Part shown: positions 22,646 through 32,111 of the stretch, in pieces | Position numbering within the stretch: the stretch's first letter is position 1 | Layout of the letters: every line of letters begins with the position of its first letter | Source of the DNA: Trichodelitschia bisporula | Taxonomy: Eukaryota; Ascomycota; Dothideomycetes; Phaeotrichales; Phaeotrichaceae | Direction: 5' to 3' | Assembly: GCA_010356995.1 (NCBI GenBank) | Contig: ML996695.1 | Location: 133,061 to 197,060 of the forward strand | DNA length: 64,000 nt | Program-made: the position numbers and the translations under genes | Notes under the pieces: generated by a model | What the model saw: only the letters and a program-made list of their open reading frames with translations | Databases searched by the model: none | Told to the model about the DNA's origin: nothing

Positions 22646-24384
22646 TTATTCCTCATCGTTATCCCGCTTCCGCAGATTATGAACTGAGTACAGAAGAGCC
22701 TGCAGGGCCTTCTCGTGCCAATCTACCACCACCTGCTTGTTTATATCGACGAGCAGGTTGTTCCAATGGTCCCTTTCGGACCATTCTTGACATAAGCTTC
22801 GCGGGAACACCAGCAGGCGGGCCTGGGAGGTCTGTACCTAGTAAATTTCCGTTCCGTTTTGTGGAGTTGCAAGGACCTTACCTCTCTTTGATCGACTTGT
22901 GTGATTGAACCAGGTACGTGAATGTTATCGATGGAGACGATCATAGCTTGCGTGGCAAATGCTACGTCAAGGACGTTTCCGTGGGTGAAGACTCCGATAT
23001 CGACATCCTTCTCTGTTTTCCCTAGACGTGAGGTGTCAATGGCGAACAGTGCTGGTACTCCCTCGCACGCAACAAGAAGTTGCGGCTTCAGAAGTTAGCG
23101 TGCGCAGGCTTTGTCGGATATTTTTCCTTACTGCATTGCCATCCGTGCCGGGAATAGTCCAAAGTCCAGATACGGCAACAGCACTCGAGCTCTCTTCAGC
23201 GTCCACTCCAGTCTGAGTTTTGGAAACTTTGGACCTTGCTTGCGACACAACAGATGTTAGAGAGATGCGCTGCAAAAGTCTTGCATTGAGCCAGTCCCAG
23301 ACGCAGAGATAGTCATCGCCGCCTCCAGATACCAAGAGTGTCGGTGAAATAAGGCAAAGCTTGCTGATAAACTCTTCGTGTCCGAGACAGAAGTTTTCAA
23401 TGACTTGGGTCTGCGGGAAATCCCGTGAGACACGAATATGTTCGTCACGGTCTGCTGTGATAATGTACGATCGCTGGTCCATGCGGGCGATCAACATATC
23501 CGTGAGGAGAGACACATGTCCAAGGAGGAGCTGGTGAGGGAAATTCAACGCCTCTTTGGTCTTCTGCGGCGGCTGCTCTTGTGCTTTCTTTAGCTGGTCC
23601 TCGAGGGCTCTTCGGTTTGCCCCTGAATGAACTGTCAATGCGGTCGCAGCTGGCTTGAAGGGCTTTGGAGCAGCGGGTCGAGAACTGGCAGAGAATGCAC
23701 TCTCAGCTTCGGGGGTCGTCAACAAGGGCAATGCGTAGACATCTCCGAATTTGTCGCTGATGATGATCGTCTTGTTATCGGCTGAAATGACGACGGCACT
23801 TGGGCGCTTCGGCATGAGTCTATACGATCTTAGGGATGTTCACACTCGCTTGAAGTCATAGTTCGCACCTTTGGCTCAGCTCCTGAAGCTCCCCTTCGGT
23901 ACCAAGGGAAAACACACGAACGGTTTTATCTTCTCCAGTGACGACAATCGCATGCTGGTGGTCATGACTGACGGTTAATTTGCAGATGTTAGGTTGTTCA
24001 GCTGCCGCCGCAACTTTGCGTTTCTTGTTCAGCGGGCCAGCTACTTCTTCCACTTTGTTGTCGTCCTATGATCGTGTCAGTTCCTGCACAGAAATTGAGG
24101 GCAACCTTGTGACATTGTGACAGGAGCAGCCATATGCCGCATCGACCGTTGCTCTCTGCACTGGTAAGTGCTCTCATGGAATATATCCCAGTCATACACA
24201 TATAGCAGCGTAGAGGGTACCACTATACCTTTTGGTTATTCTCCTCGTCTGGCCACGAGGAAACAATGGCGCCATTTTCGAGATTCACAGCATAGAGTTT
24301 CGGTCCGCCGGCAGCCAGAAGAAAAACTGGCCCTTGAGCTCCAGCGGGAGAAAAGGTCTCAATGGCCTGATAAGGATGATGCAT
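22646..24384 (-). CDS. TRM82: tRNA (guanine-N7)-methyltransferase WD-repeat subunit Trm82 (473 aa)
   Basis: Exons: 24384-24229, 24065-23869, 23819-23132, 23085-22882 and 22822-22646; introns are 163, 49, 46 and 59 bp with frame kept at each junction. Trm82 is the non-catalytic WD40 partner that stabilises Trm8 for m7G46 formation in tRNA. WD-like blades visible include PKLYAVNLENGAIVSSW, NICKLTVSHDHQHAIVVTGE with KTVRVFSL, SAVVISADNKTIIISDKFG with DVYALPL, YIITADRDEHIRVSRDFP, and PTLLVSGGGDDYLCVWDWL. A basic stretch NKKRKV precedes blade 2. The C-terminal exon encodes WNNLLVDINKQVVVDWHEK and ends in acidic NDDEE-like residues (RDNDEE). The first intron is longer than usual, and its exact 3' end is the least certain junction. 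Confidence 0.87.
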
Positions 24385-24702
24385 TCTGAGAAAGCTTATG
24401 GCTTAGTGGGAGAGGAGGTCGGTGTATGCAATCCCAAGTGTGCTCGAAGTACATCTAGTAAATTAAGCTGTGAAGGCTCGCCTGATGCGCGTCTAGGTTA
24501 TGCGCCTTGACATGCAGACAATTTCAGCCTTAGGGAAACATTCATTGAGCTAGCGCGGGGAGGATAGTTATTCCGGAGTCGAAGTCTTGGCTTCGCTTCC
24601 ACACTCCACAAAGCAAATCTCGGCCTGACGAAGCTGACCTCGGACAATCCACGAAGAACTCAACGATTTGCCTGAAATATCCCTTTGTCTCAATCGAAGA
24701 AA
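24385..24702. promoter_or_regulatory. Divergent promoter shared by TRM82 and ribosomal protein P0
   Basis: Only 318 bp separate the start codons of two genes of the translation apparatus transcribed in opposite directions. The stretch must hold both promoters and leaders. I do not claim a specific factor site. Confidence 0.55.
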
Positions 24703-25818
24703 ATGGGGGGCAAATCCGCAAACAAGGCCGCTTACTTTGATGTACGTACAATCCCGGAATTCGAGGGTTCAGTGCTAACAGCCCTCTAGAAGCTCAAGAC
24801 TCTGTTCGAGACGTACAGGTCGATGTTAGTAGAGTGTGGATGGGCTGCGATATCGAAACGCTGATGACGAGGTAGCTTCATTGTGACGGTCGACAATGTC
24901 TCGTCTCAGCAGATGCACGAGATCCGTATCGCCCTCCGCGGCGAGGGCGTTGTGCTGATGGGCAAGAACACCATGTAAGTCTGCGAATGAGCGCCCATAA
25001 TCGGCGCGTTGCGATTATTAGACACTAATGATCTCAGGGTGCGCCGCGCCATCAAGGGGTTCCTTGCGGATGGCAGCCTGCCGGACATTGAGCGTCTCCT
25101 GCCGCACGTCAAGGGCAACGTTGGCTTCGTCTTCACCAACAACGAGCTCAAGGAGATTCGTGACAAGATTCTGTCCAATCGCGTCGCCGCCCCTGCCCGT
25201 GCCGGTGCCGTTGCGCCTGCGGATGTGTACGTGCCGGCTGGTAACACTGGCATGGAGCCCGGCAAGACGTCCTTCTTCCAGGCCCTCGGTGTCCCCACCA
25301 AGATTGCCCGTGGTACTATTGAAATCACGACGGATCTGAAGCTCGTCGAGGCTGGCAGCAAGGTCGGTGCCTCCGAGGCTACCCTCCTGAACATGTTGAA
25401 CATCTCCCCCTTCACGTACGGTATGGGCATCTCGCAGATCTACGACCAGGGTCAGACTTTCGAGCCCAACGTTCTTGACATTGAGGAGAGCCAGCTTCTT
25501 GCTGCTTTCAGCTCTGCCATCAACACGATTGCGACTATCTCCCTGGCTGTTGGCTACCCGACCCTTCCTTCGGTCATCCACTCGCTCGTCAACTCGTACA
25601 AGAACGTTCTGTCGGTTGCGCTCGAGACCGACTACTCTTGGGAGGGCATTGATGAGCTCAAGGACCGCATCGCCAACCCCGACAAGTACGCTGGCTCCGC
25701 ACCGGCTGCTACGTCTGGCGGCGGCGGCTCTGCTCCGGCTGCGGAGGCTGCCCCGGCTGCGGCCGAGGAGGAAGAGGAGGCCTCAGATGAGGACATGGGC
25801 TTCGGCTTGTTCGATTAA
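24703..25818 (+). CDS. RPP0: 60S acidic ribosomal protein P0 (317 aa)
   Basis: Exons: 24703-24741, 24790-24824, 24876-24974 and 25038-25818, with introns of 48, 51 and 63 bp. P0 anchors the P1/P2 dimers of the ribosomal stalk and contacts 25S rRNA and elongation factors. The N terminus [20 protein letters not shown] and the segment [17 protein letters not shown] are diagnostic of uL10/P0. The middle contains [11 protein letters not shown] and the typical insertion domain. The C terminus is an Ala/Gly-rich hinge then the acidic conserved tail [14 protein letters not shown], the stalk signature shared with P1/P2. The donor GTTAGT was chosen for intron 2 because it gives YRSIFIV as in the family. 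Codon use is strongly biased to C-ending codons, fitting a highly expressed gene. Confidence 0.96.
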
Positions 25819-26301
25819 AGCGGTCTGACTGGGTAATTTGGCGGACCTTACATGATATCCATGGAATAGATGCCGAATTATGACCACTTATGACTCCCTG
25901 ACTGTTGCTCACGGTGATGTTCTAGCTTGACCTCAGTCAGCCAAACATCAATTTTAAGGTATGTGGTCTTCACTTTCTTCTTGCTTTGCACATGATTACT
26001 CCTTTTTAACCCTGAGATCTCGATGAGGATCATAAACAACAACAACATTCTAATTTTTTTATGACGCACACCCACTCTTTCAGCGTTGCATTTGATATGG
26101 GGTGAAGCCTGGCTGACTTGAGAATAGGATGTAGCGTCGCCACTAACCACCAACCGTACATTTGCCCACCGTTAGAGTACCTTTGGGGTTCCCGAGTCCG
26201 TAGCGAGGTGATGAAAGGATTTGGATTTTAGAGCCGTCTCTGGTATTCCCGACCAGCAATTAGATACACGTAACCAATTCATATCCAAACCCGTCTGGTG
26301 C
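25819..26301. other. Convergent 3' flanks of RPP0 and the GST gene
   Basis: AT-richer than the genes around it. No coding or structured RNA signal was recognised. Confidence 0.5.
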
Positions 26302-27104
26302 CTACTTCGCCTCATGCCCCGCCGGCGGCTTAATCCACTCCTTCGCCTCAGCAAGCGTCTTCTCCATCTGCGCCTTATCCTTAATCATCTCCTTCATAGT
26401 ATGCGGCGACGGCACATGCCTTCCCTTTTCAACACCCGGCCTCGCCAGCATGCGCTCCTCCCACGCCTTCAACGCCGGGAACTCATCGATATCAACCCCC
26501 GCCCACCCAGCCGCGGCCACCCACCCCCACGTCGAGATATCGGCGATCGTGCACTTGCCCCCAACCAGATACTCCTTGTTTCCGTCAGCGAGATGAAGGT
26601 CGAGCACGCCGTACAGCCTTTTCGTTTCTTCCTGGTAGCGCGCGACGCCGTAGGGTATTTTCTCCGGCGCGTACCGGTGGAAATGGTTCGCTTGGCCTTG
26701 CATCGGCCCCAAGCCGGCATTTTGGAAGAAGAGCCAGTTCGTCACTTCGATGGATTCGCGGGACCCGGGCGGGAAGGAGATTAGGTGGTTGGGGTCGTAG
26801 CGCGAGACGAGATACTGCAGGATGGAGCCGGATTCGAAGACGCGGATGGTTTGGCCGTCGGTGAAGGTATCTGTTAGGGCGGGGATGCGGCCGTTGGGGT
26901 TGATTTCGAGGAACCAGGGTTCTTTTTGCTCGTTGGTTTTGAAGGAGAGTTGGCGCACTTTGTAGGGGAGGCTGTAGGAGGTTAGACTTGATGGGTGGTG
27001 TTATGGGGGGGGGGAGGGGTGTACCCGAGTTCTTCGAGCGCGATGGAGGCTTTGATTCCGTTGGGGGTTTGCGCGGTGTACAATGTGATGTTGGGGGAAG
27101 TCAT
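26302..27104 (-). CDS. Glutathione S-transferase, Ure2-like type (249 aa)
   Basis: Exon 1 is 27104-27025 and exon 2 is 26971-26302; the 53-bp intron joins GG to C, restoring glycine in ALEELGLPYKVRQ. Residues 1-85 form the thioredoxin-like N-terminal domain that binds glutathione (NITLYTAQTPNGIKASIALE, NPNGRIPAL, then FESGSILQYLVSRYD with the conserved Glu-Ser). The C-terminal helical domain (about 95-225) contains the N-capping type motif CTIADISTWGWV. Family members conjugate or reduce xenobiotics and hydroperoxides with glutathione. There is no Gln/Asn-rich prion domain as in yeast Ure2. No signal peptide is seen, so the product is likely cytosolic. Confidence 0.9.
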
Positions 27105-28069
27105 TGTGCTGATTCGGGACTAGTTGAATGGAATTGAGTGTCTGGATAGGATGGAGATGGGGAATGAGGGTCGTGGGGCTGCGCGAAGGGCGTATATATG
27201 TCCCCCGCACGTCCCGCGCGCCGTGTATGCGTGCCTTACGATGAGTGAAGTCATGAGGGTTTGCTTAGAAATGCGCAAGCGGCTCCCCGCATATGACGCC
27301 ACCGATGGTTCGGCCGCTAAGTGCCGGCGGGATAAGTCAGCATGCTGGGACTGGGATGGGGGGTGTTATCGATGTACGTGGGAGACTGTGTAGGCGCATC
27401 GCTGTGGTGTTTAATGGATTGAGGTTGTTGGTGGATCAAGATGTGGTGCTCTGCTTGTTCGTATTGGCGGAGGGAGTAACCTTATGGATCTGGGTTCGTT
27501 ACGCAGCAGCGGCAACCTACGGCTGCTTGTTCAGCAGTTGCTGATGCAGCATCACAGCTTTTGATCGCAACTTGAATACCTAATCAAGATGGTTATGGTG
27601 TTGCAAGCTCCGTAGTCGCCTTCGGTGTCACCTCTGCGAAGCCGGATGATGCTTACTGCTCCAAGGATGTGCAGTACAGGTATTCAAGCTACTTTGTATG
27701 TTTTGTAGAGTTCTATTCAGGCGAGCAGCTTATATCGAATGTTACTCTCAACGTAGAATAGCTGAGCGCTCTGCCATGCAGAAACTGAAGTCGATCGCGT
27801 CCTCAAAGGTGCGTCGGAGACTCGGTGTTTCGGCCTGAGACATCGACGAGGCTAACGAGGTGCCACTTGCACCGCCTCAATATGCCCTTCCCTTAGGGAA
27901 CAAACAACCCCCGACTCCTTGCACACTTCCAACATAGATTGCCGCCCACTCAAAACTGCCACGCCGCAGTTTGTCAGTCTCCGTTCACCTTCACATACAC
28001 GACTGTGATTCTCCGCTTACCTCCCTATCCCCGCTGAACACTCATCACCACCGTCTTACCCTCGTCACA
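27105..28069. promoter_or_regulatory. Divergent promoter region between the GST and SH3-protein genes
   Basis: The two flanking genes are transcribed away from each other, so both promoters lie here. Open frames up to about 89 codons show no family features. Confidence 0.5.
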
Positions 28070-28789
28070 ATGGAGGCCTTCAGCGTCGCGATGACCAACC
28101 GCGCCCTGCGCACCATCAAGGCGGTAAGTGACCACTCTCTGCTTCTCTCCCCTCCTTAATAACACCCCAAGGAACTCGACTTCCTCGCCGACACCTCCGC
28201 CATCACCCCCGCGCAGCTACGCACCATCCTCGCCCAACTGCCGACCGAAACCAGCGTCGCTCCAACCCCCGCCTTCAACACCCTCTCCCTCGCGGAGCAG
28301 ACGCCCTCGCCTGCCCCCACCCCCGCGAACGAGAAGGCGCACGGCTACTACACCGCTCCAGCGCACCACAACCCTCCACCCGCCTACCCCGTCGCCCCCG
28401 CCCCGCCCGCAGCGCCCCCCCTCGCGCACGCCGTCGCACTGTACGCATACAGCGGCGCCGACGCCGGTGATCTACCCTTGCAGCCTAACGACCGGGTCGT
28501 AGTCACGGAGTACATGAACGCGGAGTGGTGGAAGGGGCGTAACGAGCGGTCGGGCATGGAGGGAATTTTCCCGCGGACCTACGTGCGGGTGGAGGAGAAG
28601 GCCCAGGGGAGCGGGTATGGCAATATGCCGCTCGAGGTGAGCCAGGGAGGGGGACAAGCTGCTGAAGGGGATGGGAAGGCGGGCAAGGGCGCGGAGATGG
28701 GGAAGAAGATTGGGAAGAAGCTTGGGAATGCGGCTATCTTTGGGGCGGGGGCGACGATTGGATCGAATATTGTCAACAGTGTGTTTTAG
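28070..28789 (+). CDS. SH3-domain protein of the Lsb1/Pin3 type (223 aa)
   Basis: Exon 1 is 28070-28123 and exon 2 is 28172-28789 (intron 48 bp). The N-terminal helix (MEAFSVAMTNRALRTIK then ELDFLADTSAITPAQLRTIL) resembles that of yeast Lsb1 and Pin3/Lsb2, which bind the Arp2/3 activator Las17 and control actin assembly and prion induction. A proline-rich linker (about 55-100) precedes one SH3 domain at about 103-155, with ALYAYSGADAGDLPLQPND, the aromatic pair AEWWKGR and the closing GIFPRTYVRV. The C terminus holds a Gly/Lys-rich then hydrophobic tail (KKIGKKLGNAAIFGAGATIG) also found in fungal relatives. Confidence 0.87.
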
Positions 28790-29212
28790 GGTGGTGGCGC
28801 GCTGGGCTGGGGAGAGGATTGGGCGTTGTGGTTGTGGGTTGTTGATGGCATATCGGACTGTCTACCTTCGTAGTTATGTGTCTCAAAGAGTAAACGGATC
28901 AAGGCAAATTGAATTTAAGCATGTCGTAGGCGTACGGCTGAGAAATTATGCACAGTGACCTGTCTATAAAGTCTCATGTGTCTACAGGATGTCTGCTCAA
29001 GGTCGCCGTGGCGTTCATGGTGTTTGCTGCCCCACCGCCCCGCGGTGCCTGGCCGACGAACGCCACACCCGCACCAGCCACGGCATTTTGCGACCTCAAG
29101 CGGACTTGACCTCATATTTTCGATCCACAAAGCGCAACAACAACAACAACATCAAGTCCGCAACCTACCCTCAGCACCCAGAAGTAATCAGCAACCAACC
29201 ACCGATCCCAAC
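28790..29212. other. 3' flank of the SH3 gene and promoter of RRP4
   Basis: No gene was recognised. A CAA-rich stretch (about 29136-29150) lies in the probable RRP4 leader. Confidence 0.5.
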
Positions 29213-30290
29213 ATGGCGATTACCATCCTCCCGCCCCCGCCCGCCCAGCTCGTAAACTACGATGTCTCAGACTCAGAAGACGAAGACATGCCCGATGCCC
29301 AAGGCGACATCGACATGGAAGGCGCCGTGCGCGGCTCCAAGCGCCCCCGCACATCCGGACACCACATAGTAACCCCCGGCGAGCTCATCGCCGACGACAC
29401 GCAGTGGATGCGGTAAGCCCCCCTTCCCCCCATCAAGGCAACCCAGACTAACCCCCAAAAGCGGCCACGGCACCTACCACCCCCCCTCCTCGACCGCAAT
29501 CCACGCCTCCGTTGCAGGCACCATCCTGAAGACCAACAAACTTCTCAGCGTCATCCCGCTGCGCGCGCGCTACGTCCCGGAGATCGGCGATCTGATCGTC
29601 GGGCGGATTATTGAGGTGCAGGCGCGCAGGTGGAAAGTCGATGTTGCGGCGCCGTTGCTGGCGGCGCTGCCGCTGAGTGGGATCAATCTCCCGGGGGGGA
29701 TTCTAAGGCGCAGGACGGCGGTGGATGAGTTGAATATACGGAGTTTCTTTACGGAGGGGGATTTGTTGGTTGCGGAGGTGCAGAGCGTGTATGAATCTGG
29801 CATGGCGGTGTTGCATACGCGGAGTTTGAGGTACGGGAAGTTGAGGAATGGGTTCTTCATGAGTGTGTCCGGGACGGGGGGCGGGGCGGGCGCGCGACGC
29901 GGCGGTGTCGCCAGAAGTCGGAGACAGGTATTCACGCTTACGACTGGGCGGGGCGGTGGCGAAGTCGATGTCATTCTCGGCGTCAATGGTTTTATCTGGA
30001 TTTCGAAGCACGTCGAGGCGCCGAAGGAGGTGGGCATTACGAGGCTGGAGGAGAGCGTCAGCTACGAGATGTACTCGAGCACGAATGATGATATTGCGCC
30101 GGAGACGAGGAGGGAGATTGGCCGCGTTGCCGGGTGTGTGCGCGCGTTGGTGGAGGCGGGGAAGCGCGTGGATGAGGATTTGGTTGTTAGGGCGTATGAG
30201 GCGGCGCTGGAGGGGGATGAGGAGGGGGAGGGGGGGTATCTTGGGGGGGAGAGGGGGAGGTTTGTTGTTGAGGCGGCGATGGTGGGGTAG
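29213..30290 (+). CDS. RRP4: Exosome complex RNA-binding subunit Rrp4 (342 aa)
   Basis: Exon 1 is 29213-29412 and exon 2 is 29462-30290 (intron 49 bp), joined as WMRGHGTYHP. Rrp4 is one of three S1/KH cap proteins of the nine-subunit RNA exosome, guiding RNA to the catalytic subunits in nucleus and cytoplasm. The N-terminal domain carries [19 protein letters not shown], a hallmark of Rrp4. An S1-like barrel follows ([19 protein letters not shown] through [14 protein letters not shown]), then the KH-like region with [11 protein letters not shown] and [11 protein letters not shown]. An acidic nuclear-type N terminus ([12 protein letters not shown]) precedes the domain. The C-terminal tail is Gly/Glu-rich. 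Confidence 0.92.
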
Positions 30291-31060
30291 GTTGAGGGTG
30301 GAATTGAGACCCGGTTACGCGTGGGGGGTACATGGCGAGGCTTACGGAGATACAGACCTTAATGATCCTCCCGTGATCGTGATGGGCGATCTTTTGCTCC
30401 ATCTGCCTGTCATGAAGCATGGCGTACAGTACCATGGGGGGCAAGACATCTCGCACCTCCCGCCCCCCCACCCCATTACACCACGAACTCAATTCAGCAC
30501 TGTCTCGCCTTCCTCGCATGAGACAACCAAGGTACCATCCCATCCGCGTCCCCCACAAGCCCGCCCGACATCACCCCATATCGCGTACCACATCCCCACC
30601 CCCGCCCTACGGATGTACAACAATTCCATCCCCGACATTCCACCCCGGAATGCCGCGCTCGCCAACCCACCGTGCCCACCCACCGAGTCTGCGTACCAAC
30701 ACCCAGACGCAGCCCCCTTTCAGCACGCCCAGGCACCAGGTGCGCCTCGCCACCGCCATTCCACCGTCGAAAACGCAGAGAGGCGAAGACCTGCGAAGAT
30801 AAGATACCCCGCGTGTTAAAATGAAGTGTGAACTTGAATGAGTTGCTTTACTAACTAGCAGTAGGAAGTGAGCTGACTATATACATCGCCGGGAGACGAC
30901 CCCTGTCTCCTGGCTCCACTCCAGCCACCCCAGGTTGCCACCACAAATCCAACACCGCGGTGCCCGGTCGCGGGCGCGTGGCGGTTTGCCCCGCTCCATT
31001 CCCATCGTCTGCAGCTCCCATACTGCCCTTCACGTAGAGCAAGGGAGAGATATCAATGTC
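30291..31060. other. Intergenic between RRP4 and the Cys-rich secreted protein gene
   Basis: The open frames here overlap each other on both strands and show no family features. The last part must hold the promoter of the gene at 31061. Confidence 0.5.
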
Positions 31061-31982
31061 ATGCTTCTCCCCCTCCCCATCTTCTTCTTGTTCCTCAGCA
31101 GCGGCCTAGCCGTGCCGGTTTGCCAGGGGGGATGTTGGAACGCGTCGCTCCCTCTCGGCAACACTAACACCACTTCCACTTCAAACCTCACCTCCCTACC
31201 CAGCCTCGCCATATCAACCTGCACCCCCGGCGTCACAATGTGTGTGCATCTGCTAAACCTCTGCGGCGCGCAAACACGCGGGTCCGTCTTTCCCCCCTTT
31301 CCCATCCCCATCTTAACGCTCCCCCTCTCCCTTTTCTTCACGAACCCCCCTTCGTAGATGCTTCCACACCTGCCACCCGACGACATACACCCTCCCCCCG
31401 TGTCCCTCGTCCTCGCCCCACCACTCAACCTTAACGAGCCGCACGACGGTCACGGCACGTTCGTGTCTCACTCCGCTAGAAGTGCCGGTGGTTAAGCTTG
31501 TGATGGCGACGAGTGAAAGTTTGCCCCCGTTGAAGGGGATCGCGAGTGCGGTGTTGGGGGGGATGCTCAATCCCGATCCGGTCACGACGACTACGGCGAG
31601 TGTGGAGGCGACCGGGGGGACGGCGGGTGGGATCGTGGCTGCGGGGCTTGACGACCCGGGCACGACGGTAAATCCGGCCACGGCACCCGACCCGACCCCT
31701 CCGCCCACGCCCACGCCCGCAGCTACCTCACCCGCAAACACAGTCACGCCACCCGCAGCGTCAAACACGCCCCCAACATGCGGAACGAAGGCCGTATGCG
31801 TAGACTACGTAAACCGCGCATGTATGCCCGCGGTGCGGTACGGAGGGTACGTTTCCTTCCCACCGTGTAGAACTAGTGAGCGTGGGAAAAGGCTGGCACG
31901 GCGCAGGTGCTACGATGTATGCCGCGGTGATCCTGAGAGCATATTTCCTGTTAAGGCGTGTCCGACTGATAGTTCTAGTTAG
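31061..31982 (+). CDS. Predicted secreted cysteine-rich protein (281 aa)
   Basis: Exon 1 is 31061-31281 and exon 2 is 31358-31982; the 76-bp intron (GTCCGT, TTAAC, TAG) joins GG to A in frame as TRGCFHTCHP. The N terminus MLLPLPIFFLFLSSGLAVPV is a good signal peptide. The mature part has many cysteines in pairs: CQGGC, CTPGVTMC, LCG, CFHTC, PPC, then after a Pro/Thr/Ala linker PPTCGTKAVC, NRAC, FPPC and RRCYDVC. No enzyme motif is visible. It may be a wall or extracellular protein or an effector-like protein; the CFEM pattern is not met. Splicing is inferred only from frame and from the gain of CFHTC, so the model needs transcript support. Confidence 0.62.
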
Positions 31983-32111
31983 TGACGAATGGGAAAGGGG
32001 GGACGGGGGTATATGCTTGGATTGAATTGCGGGGGGCGTAGCTAGGGTCGCTGTATGTTTCCTTCCATTGATGCAGTACACCGTGCCATGCTCCAAATGC
32101 GAACATGCGGC

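Noticed and set aside
29863-30819. A 318-codon plus-strand frame overlapping RRP4
   Set aside because: It is a shifted shadow of the Arg/Gly-rich end of RRP4 extended into the 3' flank.
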